64,000 nt of DNA, from assembly GCF_000019225.1 (NCBI RefSeq), contig NC_010995.1, positions 1,868,501 through 1,932,500 of the forward strand, read 5' to 3'. Each line of letters starts with the position of its first letter. Position 1 is the stretch's first letter. The notes below the pieces were generated by a model that saw only the letters and a program-made list of their open reading frames with translations, searched no databases and was not told where the DNA came from. Shown here in pieces: positions 8,892 through 18,037 of this stretch. A program made the position numbers and the translations under genes. The stretch is from Cellvibrio japonicus Ueda107 (GTDB lineage: Bacteria > Pseudomonadota > Gammaproteobacteria > Pseudomonadales > Cellvibrionaceae).

Positions 8892-11387
8892 ATGCTGGCA
8901 TTGCAGTTATTGCGTCGCAACTGGCGCAGCGGTGAACTGAAGTTACTGGGGTTATCCCTGATCCTGGCGGTAGCGGTATTGAGTGGCATCGCTATTTTTA
9001 CCGACCGTATGGAAACCACCCTGGTGGTGCAGAGTAACAGTGTGCTGGGGGCGGATTATGTGGTACGAGGTTCCCAGCCGCACAATCCGGATTGGGAAGC
9101 AGAGGCGCGTGAACAGGGCGTGTCCTATACCCAGTCGGTGCTTTTTTCATCGATGGTCTTTGCCGGTGACGAGATGCACCTGGCTTCGGTTAAGGCTGTC
9201 GATAAGGCTTACCCCCTGCGGGGGCAATTCGAAATCAGCCAGGTTCCCTTTGCAGTCGACGCCAGTGACATTCAGATCGCCAAATCTATACCTGCTCCGG
9301 GTGAGGCCTGGGTGGATTCGCGTTTGTTGCCCCTGTTACATATCCAACTGGGCGACAAGGTTGCTGTGGGTGAATATGAGTTAAGGGTTACCCAGGTGCT
9401 GATTCGCGAACCGGACAACGCAAGTCCCTTCAGCATGATGGGCGCTCGCCTGGTCATGAATATGGCCGACCTGCCCCAAACCCAGGTGATACAGCCAGGC
9501 AGCCGGGTGGATTACCAATGGTTGATTGCCAGCGATAGTGCGCTTGAGTTGGAACGCTTTGTCTCCTGGCTCAAACCGCAGCTGAACAAGCACCAGCGTT
9601 TGCAGGATATAGACTCAGCCCAGGGACGCCTGGGGCGCACCCTGAAAACCGGCAAGCAGTTTTTGTTGCTGGCCGCCGTGATCGCGGTGTTGCTTGCCGG
9701 TGTGGCCATTGCCATAGCGGCGCGCCAGTTTGCCGAGCGCCACACCGACCAGGTCGCCTTGATGAAAAGCCTGGGTGCCAGTCGTACCCGGGTGCGCAGC
9801 CTTTATTTTGGCCAATTGTTATTACTGGCCGTTATTGCATCGCTGATCGGTTTGGTATTGGGAGAATTATTGCAGCGAACCGTTGCTGCCAGTTTGCAAC
9901 AGACCTATCAGTTGCGCCTGGCAGCAGCGAGTTTCTATCCCTATGGACTGAGCTTTTTCAGCGGTTTGATTTGCCTGGTGTGCTTTGCACTGCCGGCGCT
10001 CTGGTTTTTACCGGGTGTGCCCCCGCTCAAAATCCTGCGGCGTGAATTGGCTGTTAACTTACCGCAACTGTGGTTACAGGGATTGATTGCACTGCTGGCG
10101 GTGATCCTCCTGGTGGTGTTATTCAGTCGCGATATGCAATTAGCGCTCAGTATTACCGGCGCTTTACTGGGCGTTGTTGCCACGGCATTGCTGGCAGCCT
10201 GGGGTCTGCTCAGCGTCAGTCGCCGCTGGGGATTAGGCTTGGGAGGATTCTGGCGTTTGGCCTTTGCCAATCTGTTGCGCCGTCGCGGACAGAGCTTGGT
10301 GCTGATCCTGGTGTTTGCCGTAGCGATTATGCTGCTCTTTACGCTCACCATCTTACGCACCTCGCTGATCGCCGAATGGCGCGTACAGGTGCCGGATGAT
10401 GCGCCCAACCACTTCCTGGTGAATATTCCACCGGAGGAGTTACCGGCCATACAGTCACTGTTGGCTGACAGGTCTGTTCGGCCTGAGCCTATTTATCCCA
10501 TGGTGCGTGGACGCCTGACGCATATCAATGGCGAGGAAACTACCGAGGAGCAACGGCAGATATCCAATACCCTCAGGCGCGAGCTCAACCTCACCTGGGC
10601 AGATAAACTGGCAGATGACAACAAAGTCCTCCAGGGACATTGGTGGGATCAATGGCAGCGCGGGCAGGGTGATTTGCCCGGCGTCTCGGTAGAGGTTAAA
10701 ACGGCGGAAGAGATCGGCCTGAAACTGGGTGATCACCTGCGCTTTTCGCTGGGAGGCCTGGAACTGGATGCCCAGATAGCAAGCCTGCGCAGCCTGGATT
10801 GGAATTCCATGCGCCCCAATTTCTTTTTTATCTTTGAGCCGGGTGCGCTGGAAGGATACTCACCGACTTATATCACCAGCATTTATCTTCCCGCACAGCA
10901 GAAGCCCGTCATTAATGAATTGTTGCGCGCCCATCCGACCGTATTGGTGATTGAACTGGACCGCATTATTAGCCAGATACGCACTATTATTGATCAGGTC
11001 AGTGATGGTGTATTGCTAGTGCTTTGGCTAACCTTGATCGGCGGTTGCCTGGTACTGCTGGCGGCGGTAATGAGCAGTATTGAAAGTCGCAAACAGGAAG
11101 CAGGATTATTGCGCGCCCTGGGTAGCCCGCGCCGGCTGGTGTTGGGCAGCCTTGTTGCAGAGTTTGCAATTCTTGGCACCATTGCGGGTGCTATTGCAAT
11201 CCTCGGTAGTGAAATCCTGCTGCTCAGCTTGCAGAAATTTGTGCTGGAAACGCCTATCCAGCCCCATTACATCTATTGGTTGCTGTCCCCCCTGGTGGGT
11301 GGTGTATTTGTCAGTCTGCTGGGGTATCTCTGTTGCCGCCCTGTAGTCACTACACCGCCGGCCGTGGTACTGCGCGAGGCAACCTGA
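8892..11387 (+). CDS. ybbP: YbbP-like FtsX-fold ABC permease
   Basis: An 831-residue inner-membrane protein. There is one N-terminal membrane helix (about 15-37), a periplasmic domain (about 40-250), an FtsX block near 255-380, a middle group of helices (about 390-480), a second periplasmic region (about 500-690), and a C-terminal FtsX block (about 700-825). The ESRKQEAGLLRALGSPRRLV and TDQVALMKSLGASRTRVR segments are the coupling helices that meet YbbA. Length agrees with YbbP. It forms a two-gene operon with ybbA, followed 12 bp later by the MATE exporter. Confidence 0.93.
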   Translation: MLALQLLRRNWRSGELKLLGLSLILAVAVLSGIAIFTDRMETTLVVQSNSVLGADYVVRGSQPHNPDWEAEAREQGVSYTQSVLFSSMVFAGDEMHLASVKAVDKAYPLRGQFEISQVPFAVDASDIQIAKSIPAPGEAWVDSRLLPLLHIQLGDKVAVGEYELRVTQVLIREPDNASPFSMMGARLVMNMADLPQTQVIQPGSRVDYQWLIASDSALELERFVSWLKPQLNKHQRLQDIDSAQGRLGRTLKTGKQFLLLAAVIAVLLAGVAIAIAARQFAERHTDQVALMKSLGASRTRVRSLYFGQLLLLAVIASLIGLVLGELLQRTVAASLQQTYQLRLAAASFYPYGLSFFSGLICLVCFALPALWFLPGVPPLKILRRELAVNLPQLWLQGLIALLAVILLVVLFSRDMQLALSITGALLGVVATALLAAWGLLSVSRRWGLGLGGFWRLAFANLLRRRGQSLVLILVFAVAIMLLFTLTILRTSLIAEWRVQVPDDAPNHFLVNIPPEELPAIQSLLADRSVRPEPIYPMVRGRLTHINGEETTEEQRQISNTLRRELNLTWADKLADDNKVLQGHWWDQWQRGQGDLPGVSVEVKTAEEIGLKLGDHLRFSLGGLELDAQIASLRSLDWNSMRPNFFFIFEPGALEGYSPTYITSIYLPAQQKPVINELLRAHPTVLVIELDRIISQIRTIIDQVSDGVLLVLWLTLIGGCLVLLAAVMSSIESRKQEAGLLRALGSPRRLVLGSLVAEFAILGTIAGAIAILGSEILLLSLQKFVLETPIQPHYIYWLLSPLVGGVFVSLLGYLCCRPVVTTPPAVVLREAT

Positions 11388-11399
11388 CCCCGGAGTTGT

Positions 11400-12767
11400 A
11401 TGACCTCTGCACCGAAAAGCCGCGTACTCGACAAAGGCTTGTGGGGTATGAGCCGCCCGATGTTTATCGACCAGGCGGTGATCTACACCATTCCCCTGGC
11501 TGATATGTTCTTTTTGAGCCGTGTTTCCGATGATGCCGCAGCGGCTGTCGGCGCTGTGACCCCGCTGGTATTTGTGGCCAACCAATTTCTAACGGTGAGT
11601 GCTTTTTCCGGCGCTGCCATTGCCAGCCAGCGAATCGGGGCCAATGATTATGCCCGCGGTAATGCGACTATTGCCGCCTACACCCTGTTTGCCATCTTGC
11701 TTGCACTGATCGCTGCACTGGTCGTTAATAATGGCGGCCCCTGGGTGGCTTCTGCCATGTCGTTGACGCCGGATATAGAGGCCCATGCGCGGACATACCT
11801 GTCGATTATTGGGTGGATGGTAGCCCTGTGGGGCTTGCGGGTGGTTTACCAGACGGTACTCAATATCTACGGTGAGCCTAAATGGAATACCTATAGCAAT
11901 ATCCTGATCTTCATCGTCAATATCCTCGGCAACTGTATTGCTGTTTATGGCTTTATGGGAATTCCACCCTCCGGTGTTGCCGGTGTCGCGATTGCCGGTG
12001 TAGTGGCCGCCGGGTCCGGCCTGCTGTTTTTGATGATGATGGTTCATTGGAAGCTGCATATTCGTATTCCAATGACAGCGGGGATCAAAAATTTTGGTGT
12101 GCTGATTACCCCTGTGCTGATGATAGCCGCGCCTTCCATTCTTGAACCCATGTCGTTCCAGGCCTACATGATCGTGTTGAACTGGGTCGCGGCCGAAGTC
12201 AGCGACCTTGCACTCAAAGTGAAAATCTATGCCTATAACACCTTCCTGTTTTGCCTGATGATATCTATTGCCATGAGTATGGCGACCGAAGCCATCATCG
12301 CCCAACGGGTAGGGCGGGGAGAGTTTGAGCTGGTTGACAGGCAACTGCGACAGACACTGCGTTATACCCTGATCGGTACCAGTATCCTGGCCTTCCTGTG
12401 GTTTGTATTTAATAAGCCGGTATTGAGCCTGTTTACTGCTAACCCGGAGGTTATTGCGATTGGCTTTTGGGCTTTTTTCTGGAGCTTTCTGGCTGAACCC
12501 TGTCGCACGACCAATATTGTTGTGGGAGCTGCCCTGCGCTGTACAGGGGATGCGGCGTTTACCTCCTTATCCAGCATTGGCATTATTTGGCTCTTTTCGG
12601 TGCCCCTGGCTTATATCCTGGCCCTACCCATGGGATTGGGCCTCTACGGGATATTGATCGCTGCTGTGGCCGATGAACTGGTACGTGCCATCGTCAAACT
12701 GTGGCGCTGGCGCCAGGGGAAGTGGAAATCAACCGGTGTCATAGCTCGGGAGCGCAAGGTGGCTTGA
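11400..12767 (+). CDS. MATE family efflux transporter
   Basis: A 455-residue inner-membrane protein with about twelve predicted membrane helices in two halves, and the MATE pattern WGMSRPMFIDQAVIYTIPLADMFFLSRVS at the N-terminus, split by a loop near residue 230. MATE proteins export cationic drugs or metabolites using Na+ or H+ gradients. The start ATG lies 12 bp after ybbP, so it may ride on the ybbA-ybbP transcript. No substrate can be assigned, and no local regulator is evident. Confidence 0.88.
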   Translation: MTSAPKSRVLDKGLWGMSRPMFIDQAVIYTIPLADMFFLSRVSDDAAAAVGAVTPLVFVANQFLTVSAFSGAAIASQRIGANDYARGNATIAAYTLFAILLALIAALVVNNGGPWVASAMSLTPDIEAHARTYLSIIGWMVALWGLRVVYQTVLNIYGEPKWNTYSNILIFIVNILGNCIAVYGFMGIPPSGVAGVAIAGVVAAGSGLLFLMMMVHWKLHIRIPMTAGIKNFGVLITPVLMIAAPSILEPMSFQAYMIVLNWVAAEVSDLALKVKIYAYNTFLFCLMISIAMSMATEAIIAQRVGRGEFELVDRQLRQTLRYTLIGTSILAFLWFVFNKPVLSLFTANPEVIAIGFWAFFWSFLAEPCRTTNIVVGAALRCTGDAAFTSLSSIGIIWLFSVPLAYILALPMGLGLYGILIAAVADELVRAIVKLWRWRQGKWKSTGVIARERKVA

Positions 12768-13221
12768 AGGCACTCCAGGTCAGGCTGGTTGAGTGAATGT
12801 AAATCAATGATTCTTTTCACAAATCAACGGGCGATGGCTATTTCTGATTGACGGATGGCGGGTCTTTCAGATATGGTTTTAGCGCATTTTGTCCTGGCTA
12901 CTAAAACAATCATACCTTGCGCTTGTAGAGAGAGATACAGGCGACATGGGCATCGGCGCACTACTCACGGTCTAGCAATTGTGGATTCCTTAACGGGCGT
13001 GCTTTACGTATAGAGGCGTATATAAGCAGAGGGATTGGTTGGTCGATTATTTGATGATGTGTTTTATCGTGGCATCCTCCTGATCTACCTCTAGATATCA
13101 GGCTTCCCTGAAGTTTGGTATTTCCACAAAACTCATTGCCCCATACTTGACAGCGATGGCACATCGGGATGGCTGGTTCTCCCGGGTGCTAACAAATAAT
13201 AACGATTTGGCAGGTGCAGCA
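12768..13221. other. Intergenic region upstream of the glycosylation cassette
   Basis: 454 bp with no convincing gene, RNA or JUMPstart/ops element. In-frame codons from 13147 extend the following GtrA frame but do not look like GtrA sequence. A promoter for the cassette probably lies here; I cannot place it confidently. Confidence 0.5.
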
Positions 13222-13695
13222 ATGACGTTATCAAGAGATGTGATTGAATCTGAAGTTACTCCTATTGCAAAGACAACATCATTACCTGGATTGGATGTGA
13301 TCAGGAATAATAAATATTATCCATTAGCAGTGCAGTTTTGCCGTTATGTTGCAGTAGGTGGTATTGCTTTTATCATGGATTTCCTTGCCTTTAATGGCAT
13401 TCTGGCGTTACAACTCCACTATATGTTGGCAACTGTGATTGGTTTTATGGTGGGCGTTGCCGTTAACTATTGCCTGTGTGTCTTTTGGGTATGGAGCGGT
13501 ACTCAGGCCAGGACCGCCAAGGATATTTTAATTTTTACCCTGATTGGCATAGGCGGTTTGTTATTAACAGCATTATTGATGTGGTTGTCGGTGGATATTT
13601 TTTCATTTGACGCGCGCCTGTCCAAGATAGTGGTGGCCATTATTGTGCTGTTCTGGAACTTTGGCCTACGCAAGGTTTTTGTTTTCTTTAAATAA
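13222..13695 (+). CDS. GtrA-family membrane protein (putative lipid-linked sugar flippase)
   Basis: A 157-residue protein with four membrane helices. After a ~35-residue hydrophilic lead it has the GtrA opening motif FCRYVAVGGIAFIMDF and the closing NFGLRKVFVF. GtrA proteins are thought to flip undecaprenyl-phosphate-linked sugars to the periplasm for cell-surface glycosylation. I prefer the ATG at 13222 (AGG upstream) to the ATG at 13147, which adds 25 residues not expected in the family. It heads the + strand half of the cassette, 26 bp before the flavoprotein gene. The base composition is AT-richer than upstream genes. Confidence 0.85.
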   Translation: MTLSRDVIESEVTPIAKTTSLPGLDVIRNNKYYPLAVQFCRYVAVGGIAFIMDFLAFNGILALQLHYMLATVIGFMVGVAVNYCLCVFWVWSGTQARTAKDILIFTLIGIGGLLLTALLMWLSVDIFSFDARLSKIVVAIIVLFWNFGLRKVFVFFK

Positions 13696-13721
13696 AATTC
13701 AATAAGATTGAGCGCCATACG

Positions 13722-15308
13722 ATGAAAAAAACTGCAGTAATTATTGGGGCGGGCCCGGCAGGGTTGACTGCTGCCTTTGAAATGTTATCAAAAAACAGCG
13801 ATGTTCATCCGATAGTGCTGGAGGCTACCGACCGTATAGGGGGGATTTCCTGCACGATTAATCATAAGGGTAATCGTATTGATATTGGTGGCCATCGTTT
13901 TTTTTCGAAAAGTGATGTCGTTATGGATTGGTGGGCCCAGCGTATGCCGCTCCAGTCTTCACCCTCCAGTGATGATATTGTTCTCAAGCGTGAAAAAGCC
14001 TGGGCGAAAACCGGGCCTGATCCGGAGAAAGAAGATAGGGTGATGCTGATTCGCCAGCGTATTTCCCGCATTTTCTATCTGCGAAAATTTTTCGACTATC
14101 CTATCTCCCTTAAACTGGGTACTGTTTTAAACCTTGGTATATTCCGCACGATTTATGCCGGGTTTGGTTATGTTTTTTCCCAGATAAAAAAGCGTCCATC
14201 AGAGGATTCCCTGGAAGACTTCCTGGTTAATCGTTTCGGCGTGCCTCTCTATCGTATGTTCTTCGAGGACTACACGGAGAAGGTGTGGGGGGTTCACCCA
14301 AAGAAAATTTCTGCTGCTTGGGGTGCGCAACGTATTAAAGGGTTGTCGCTATCGAAGGCAGTCTTTTCCGCGTTGAAGAAGGTATTCGGTCCTAAATCGG
14401 ATACTGCAGATCTGCGCCAAAAAGGGACTGAAACATCTCTTATTGAGCAATTCTTTTACCCCAAATTAGGCCCCGGTCAATTATGGGAATGTGTGGCTGA
14501 TGATGTTCGCCAAATGGGTGGCGAAATTCATATGCAACATAAAGTAACGGAAATTCATCTGGATGGCGATCGTATTGTTGGCGTTAGTGCGGAGTCTAAT
14601 GGACAGATAGTTCGCTTCGATTGCGATTACTGTTTGTCCACTATGCCAATCAAGGATTTGATTGCCAGTATGACCGGTGCTGGGATCTCGTCGGATATCC
14701 ACAGAATTGCCCGGGATCTTCCCTATCGTGATTTTATGACCGTAGGGGTTTTGGCGAAAAAGCTTAAAATTAATAATGAGACAGATATTCCTACTGTTGG
14801 CAATATTGTTCCCGATACCTGGATTTATATTCAGGAGCGCGATGTAAAACTCTGCCGCCTCCAGATTTTTAACAACTGGTCTCCCTACATGGTTGAAAAT
14901 CAGGATAACGTATGGGTTGGCTTGGAGTATATGTGCTCGGATCAGGATGATATCTGGAAGATGTCAGACGAGGAGTTCATCAAGTTAGCTGTTGATGAGC
15001 TGATAAAAATCGATATTGTTGATGCTGAAGATATTATTGACACCTGCCGCATTCGCATTGAAAAGGCCTATCCTGCGTATTTTGGTACCTACAATGAGTT
15101 TGACCAGGTAAAAGAGTATCTGGATAGCCTATCCAACCTGTATTGCATCGGGCGCAATGGCCAGCATAGGTACAATAACCAGGATCACTCAATGCTAACC
15201 GCGATGGAGGCTGTGAATTGTATTCTGGACCCCTCCAAATCTCGTACTGAGCTGTGGTCAATCAATACCGAACAGGAATATCACGAAACGAAGCAAAGCA
15301 ATGCCTAA
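13722..15308 (+). CDS. NAD(P)/FAD-dependent oxidoreductase, UDP-galactopyranose mutase/HemY-like
   Basis: A 528-residue flavoprotein. The dinucleotide-binding motif IIGAGPAGLTAAFEML lies at residues 6-21, then DRIGGISC and the UGM-like GGHRFFSKSD near 55-63. The C-terminal FAD-contact region includes YCIGRNGQHRYNNQDHSMLTAMEA. The fold is that of amine oxidase, protoporphyrinogen oxidase and UDP-galactopyranose mutase, but it is longer than typical UGM (about 370-400). In this setting it more plausibly oxidises or isomerises a nucleotide- or lipid-linked sugar than makes haem. The reaction is unknown. Its stop overlaps the next gene by 8 bp, so the two are translationally coupled. Confidence 0.82.
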   Translation: MKKTAVIIGAGPAGLTAAFEMLSKNSDVHPIVLEATDRIGGISCTINHKGNRIDIGGHRFFSKSDVVMDWWAQRMPLQSSPSSDDIVLKREKAWAKTGPDPEKEDRVMLIRQRISRIFYLRKFFDYPISLKLGTVLNLGIFRTIYAGFGYVFSQIKKRPSEDSLEDFLVNRFGVPLYRMFFEDYTEKVWGVHPKKISAAWGAQRIKGLSLSKAVFSALKKVFGPKSDTADLRQKGTETSLIEQFFYPKLGPGQLWECVADDVRQMGGEIHMQHKVTEIHLDGDRIVGVSAESNGQIVRFDCDYCLSTMPIKDLIASMTGAGISSDIHRIARDLPYRDFMTVGVLAKKLKINNETDIPTVGNIVPDTWIYIQERDVKLCRLQIFNNWSPYMVENQDNVWVGLEYMCSDQDDIWKMSDEEFIKLAVDELIKIDIVDAEDIIDTCRIRIEKAYPAYFGTYNEFDQVKEYLDSLSNLYCIGRNGQHRYNNQDHSMLTAMEAVNCILDPSKSRTELWSINTEQEYHETKQSNA

Positions 15309-17076
15309 CTATTCCAATAGCCGCCTTTTAATGGCGGCTCTTTTTTCGCTGTTTATTGTTACAGCACTTTTTCATCTCGTATATCCGCCACCTCTGGATG
15401 CTACTACCATTCGAAATGGAGTGACGGTGCATCCGGCTGAGCTGCCTTGGTCTTTTAAAGAAGCGGGGCAGGGGAATGTGCTTATTGCACGTCTGTCTGT
15501 CACTGCTATGACCCCTCGAACCTGGCACATCATTCCCGATGATCATTTGCGCTCAATCAGTATCAACAACACACCGGTTGATATTTCATCGTTTGGTGGT
15601 GCTGTAAGGGATTATGTCAGAGGTTTCCATATTGATTTATCGCCTTATTTTACCAATGGGCAAGAAACGGTAATGACGTTTGTGCTGGATAATGGCGGTG
15701 GTGACGGCGGGTTGGATGTTAAACCTGTTATTTCTCTGTGGTTTTGGTTTGCAGTGACATTTGCGTTTTTGCCTTTTGTTATCGCCTTGTCAAAAGCATT
15801 CAGGTTGTTACCTGAGCAATTCATCTTACTCGTCCTGGCGTTCATTCCTATCGCCTTTTATTGGGCAGATACCCCATGGATGAATCGTGCTTATGATGTA
15901 CAGGGTGGTTCTGGTCACTACGAATACATCAAGTACATTGCCACTAAACTAGCCTTGCCTTCCCCTATGGAAGGGTGGACTTATTATCATCCTCCGGTTT
16001 ATTACGTACTGGGCGCCTTTTTCTGGAAGTGGGCAGACTGGTTACAGTTGCCTGCGCCGGAGTTTGTCCGGATCTATGGTTTATTTCTGTGGTTTATCTT
16101 CCTGGCTGCCTCAGCAGGAGCAATGCGCAAGGTATTGGGAACGCGCTATTCTGCCATTTATGTGGCATCGGCAGCGCTTTTTCTATGGCCCGGTTCAATT
16201 ATGCACTCGGTCACCATTGGTAATGACATAGCACTTTATACCTGCGCCGGTCTGGTGATGTGGTTTATGGCTTGTTGGAGGGAAAACCCACGGCAGTCCT
16301 ATTTGGTATGGATGGGAATATTTTGTGGACTGGCTCTCTTGTGTAAAAGCAATGGTCTACCCCTTATTGCTGCCTGCGGCCTCATTATTGCCATGCGAAT
16401 GTTGCCTCAATCCGGTGTTGGTTTTATCAAGGGGTTTAAGGAAACTATTATTTTTTCATTGTTAGCTGGTACCGGTTTGGTTGCCAGTTTTGCAGTACGT
16501 ATTTATTTTTATCTAAAAGGTGAAACATCTCATTGGTTAATCAGCAATGCGGGTGGTTTGCACTCCGGGTTAAAGGTCCCGGCCGATCTTAAAGCATTTA
16601 TTCCACTGGATATTCCCACATTTATAACCTCACCCTGGATGAGTGCCTGGGAAGATGCCACGGGACGTTATAACTTTTGGAATTACGTGTTGCGCTCTTC
16701 ATTGACTGGAGAGTTTCGCTTTGATGGGCAGTTTCAGACGGTAATGGCCTATATCCTGGGGGGGATTTTATTAATTATTTTTATACTATTTGTTATAAAG
16801 ATGGTAATCGGTATTAGGGTGCCTGTTCGACAGCTCAAGCAGGGGGTAGGCCAGGGAGAAATAGATACGTTACCCTGGTTGTTATTCGGTTTGTTTTGGG
16901 TGTTGAGTCTGGTTGCGCTAAGGATTCAGTTGCCTTATTCGTGCAGTAATGATTTCCGCTATGTGCTGCCAGTATTAGTGCCCTTTGTGATTGCCCTTGC
17001 ACTCATGGGCAGGTGGAGTCGGCAATTGCTGGTTTTGTTCTGTATAGCGTCCTTGCTATTTTTTGGATTTTTGTAA
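15301..17076 (+). CDS. Polytopic membrane glycosyltransferase, GT-C/GT39-like
   Basis: A 591-residue protein. Helix 1 (about 8-28) is followed by a ~110-residue non-membrane region (30-140) that looks beta-rich (RTWHIIPDDHLRSISINN, DYVRGFHIDLSPYF), then about ten membrane helices. The loop AYDVQGGSGHYEYIKYIATK and GWTYYHPPVYYVLGAFFWKW resemble the first periplasmic loops of GT-C enzymes such as ArnT/PMT. Such enzymes move a sugar from a polyprenyl carrier onto a periplasmic acceptor. The extra N-terminal domain is unusual. It ends 1 bp from the convergent gtrB-like gene. Acceptor and sugar are unknown. Confidence 0.75.
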   Translation: MPNYSNSRLLMAALFSLFIVTALFHLVYPPPLDATTIRNGVTVHPAELPWSFKEAGQGNVLIARLSVTAMTPRTWHIIPDDHLRSISINNTPVDISSFGGAVRDYVRGFHIDLSPYFTNGQETVMTFVLDNGGGDGGLDVKPVISLWFWFAVTFAFLPFVIALSKAFRLLPEQFILLVLAFIPIAFYWADTPWMNRAYDVQGGSGHYEYIKYIATKLALPSPMEGWTYYHPPVYYVLGAFFWKWADWLQLPAPEFVRIYGLFLWFIFLAASAGAMRKVLGTRYSAIYVASAALFLWPGSIMHSVTIGNDIALYTCAGLVMWFMACWRENPRQSYLVWMGIFCGLALLCKSNGLPLIAACGLIIAMRMLPQSGVGFIKGFKETIIFSLLAGTGLVASFAVRIYFYLKGETSHWLISNAGGLHSGLKVPADLKAFIPLDIPTFITSPWMSAWEDATGRYNFWNYVLRSSLTGEFRFDGQFQTVMAYILGGILLIIFILFVIKMVIGIRVPVRQLKQGVGQGEIDTLPWLLFGLFWVLSLVALRIQLPYSCSNDFRYVLPVLVPFVIALALMGRWSRQLLVLFCIASLLFFGFL

Positions 17077-17077
17077 A

Positions 17078-18037
17078 TCAATTATCTTTACGGGCAATGT
17101 CGCTAATATGAAATTTGGGGCGGCGTTTTACCTCTTCATAAATCTTGGAGAGGTATTCCCCAATAATGCCCAGGCAAAGTAACTGGACGCTACCAATAAA
17201 CAGGAGCGGTAACAGCACAGATGCCCATCCAGGGGTTGCATTGTCGGTGAAGAAGCGAATCACCAATACCCAGGCTATCAGGGTAAAAGAAGCAAAACCC
17301 GAGAGCAGTCCCAACAGGGTAATCATACGTAGGGGGGCGGTAGAGAATGCAGTAATTCCTTTCCAGGCAAAGGACAGCATTTTTTTGAGCGGATATTTGC
17401 TTTCTCCTGCTTCCCTGGCTTGGCGCTCATATTCAACTACCGAGGATGGAAAGCCTACCTCTCGCACAACACCGCGCAGGAACAGGTTGGATTCCCCGTA
17501 TTCTTTCAGTGCTTCCAGGGCGCGTCGCGACATCAAGCGAAAATCGGCGTGGTTAAATACCAGGTCCACGCCCATTTTCTTCATCAAATGATAGTAGCCT
17601 TCAGCAGTAAATCGCTTGAAAAAAGTATCTGTATCCCGCGCTGACCTTACACCGTAAACCACGTCGTGTCCTTTCAGGTATTCATCTACCATGGCTTCGA
17701 TATTTTGCGGGTCATCTTGCAGGTCCGCATCGATGCTGACAGTAATGTCTTCTGTCGTAACACAGAGTCCGGCGTAGAGTGCATTCTGGTGGCCTTTGTT
17801 GCGCGATAATTTGACGCCGACAATAGCAGTATTGCTGTTTGCTGCGTCTGACAGAATGTCCCAGGTCTTATCTTTGCTGCCATCGTCAACCAGGTAAATT
17901 TTAGAGTCCGGACTGATTTTACCCCTGGCGATCATTTGCTCCCGTAACGTGAGCATTGTGGCAAGGGTCTTGGGCAACATTTCTTCTTCGTTGTAGCAGG
18001 GGATAACAACGGCAAGTGAGGGAATGTGGTCTGTCAT
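17078..18037 (-). CDS. GtrB/DPM1-like family 2 glycosyltransferase
   Basis: A 319-residue protein. The GT2 domain begins SLAVVIPCYNEEEMLP, has YLVDDGSKD and the metal-binding SIDADLQDDP, and ends in two membrane helices followed by GEYLSKIYEEVKRRPKF, which is diagnostic of GtrB/ArnC-like undecaprenyl-phosphate glycosyltransferases. It would load a sugar from a nucleotide donor onto undecaprenyl phosphate at the cytoplasmic face. The ATG at 18037 overlaps the GtrA stop as ATGA, a coupled pair. The longer frame from 18061 is less likely. Confidence 0.9.
   Translation of the reverse strand: MTDHIPSLAVVIPCYNEEEMLPKTLATMLTLREQMIARGKISPDSKIYLVDDGSKDKTWDILSDAANSNTAIVGVKLSRNKGHQNALYAGLCVTTEDITVSIDADLQDDPQNIEAMVDEYLKGHDVVYGVRSARDTDTFFKRFTAEGYYHLMKKMGVDLVFNHADFRLMSRRALEALKEYGESNLFLRGVVREVGFPSSVVEYERQAREAGESKYPLKKMLSFAWKGITAFSTAPLRMITLLGLLSGFASFTLIAWVLVIRFFTDNATPGWASVLLPLLFIGSVQLLCLGIIGEYLSKIYEEVKRRPKFHISDIARKDN

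Noticed and set aside
11589..12344. A 251-codon open frame on the - strand
   Set aside because: It is the reverse of the MATE gene; its His/Gly/Asn-rich composition is typical of an antisense frame.
12768..13221. A JUMPstart/ops element before the glycosylation genes
   Set aside because: No GGCGGTAG core was found in the spacer.
13722..15308. Protoporphyrinogen oxidase HemY
   Set aside because: The fold is shared, but the neighbours are sugar-transfer genes and the GGHRFF segment resembles UDP-galactopyranose mutase.
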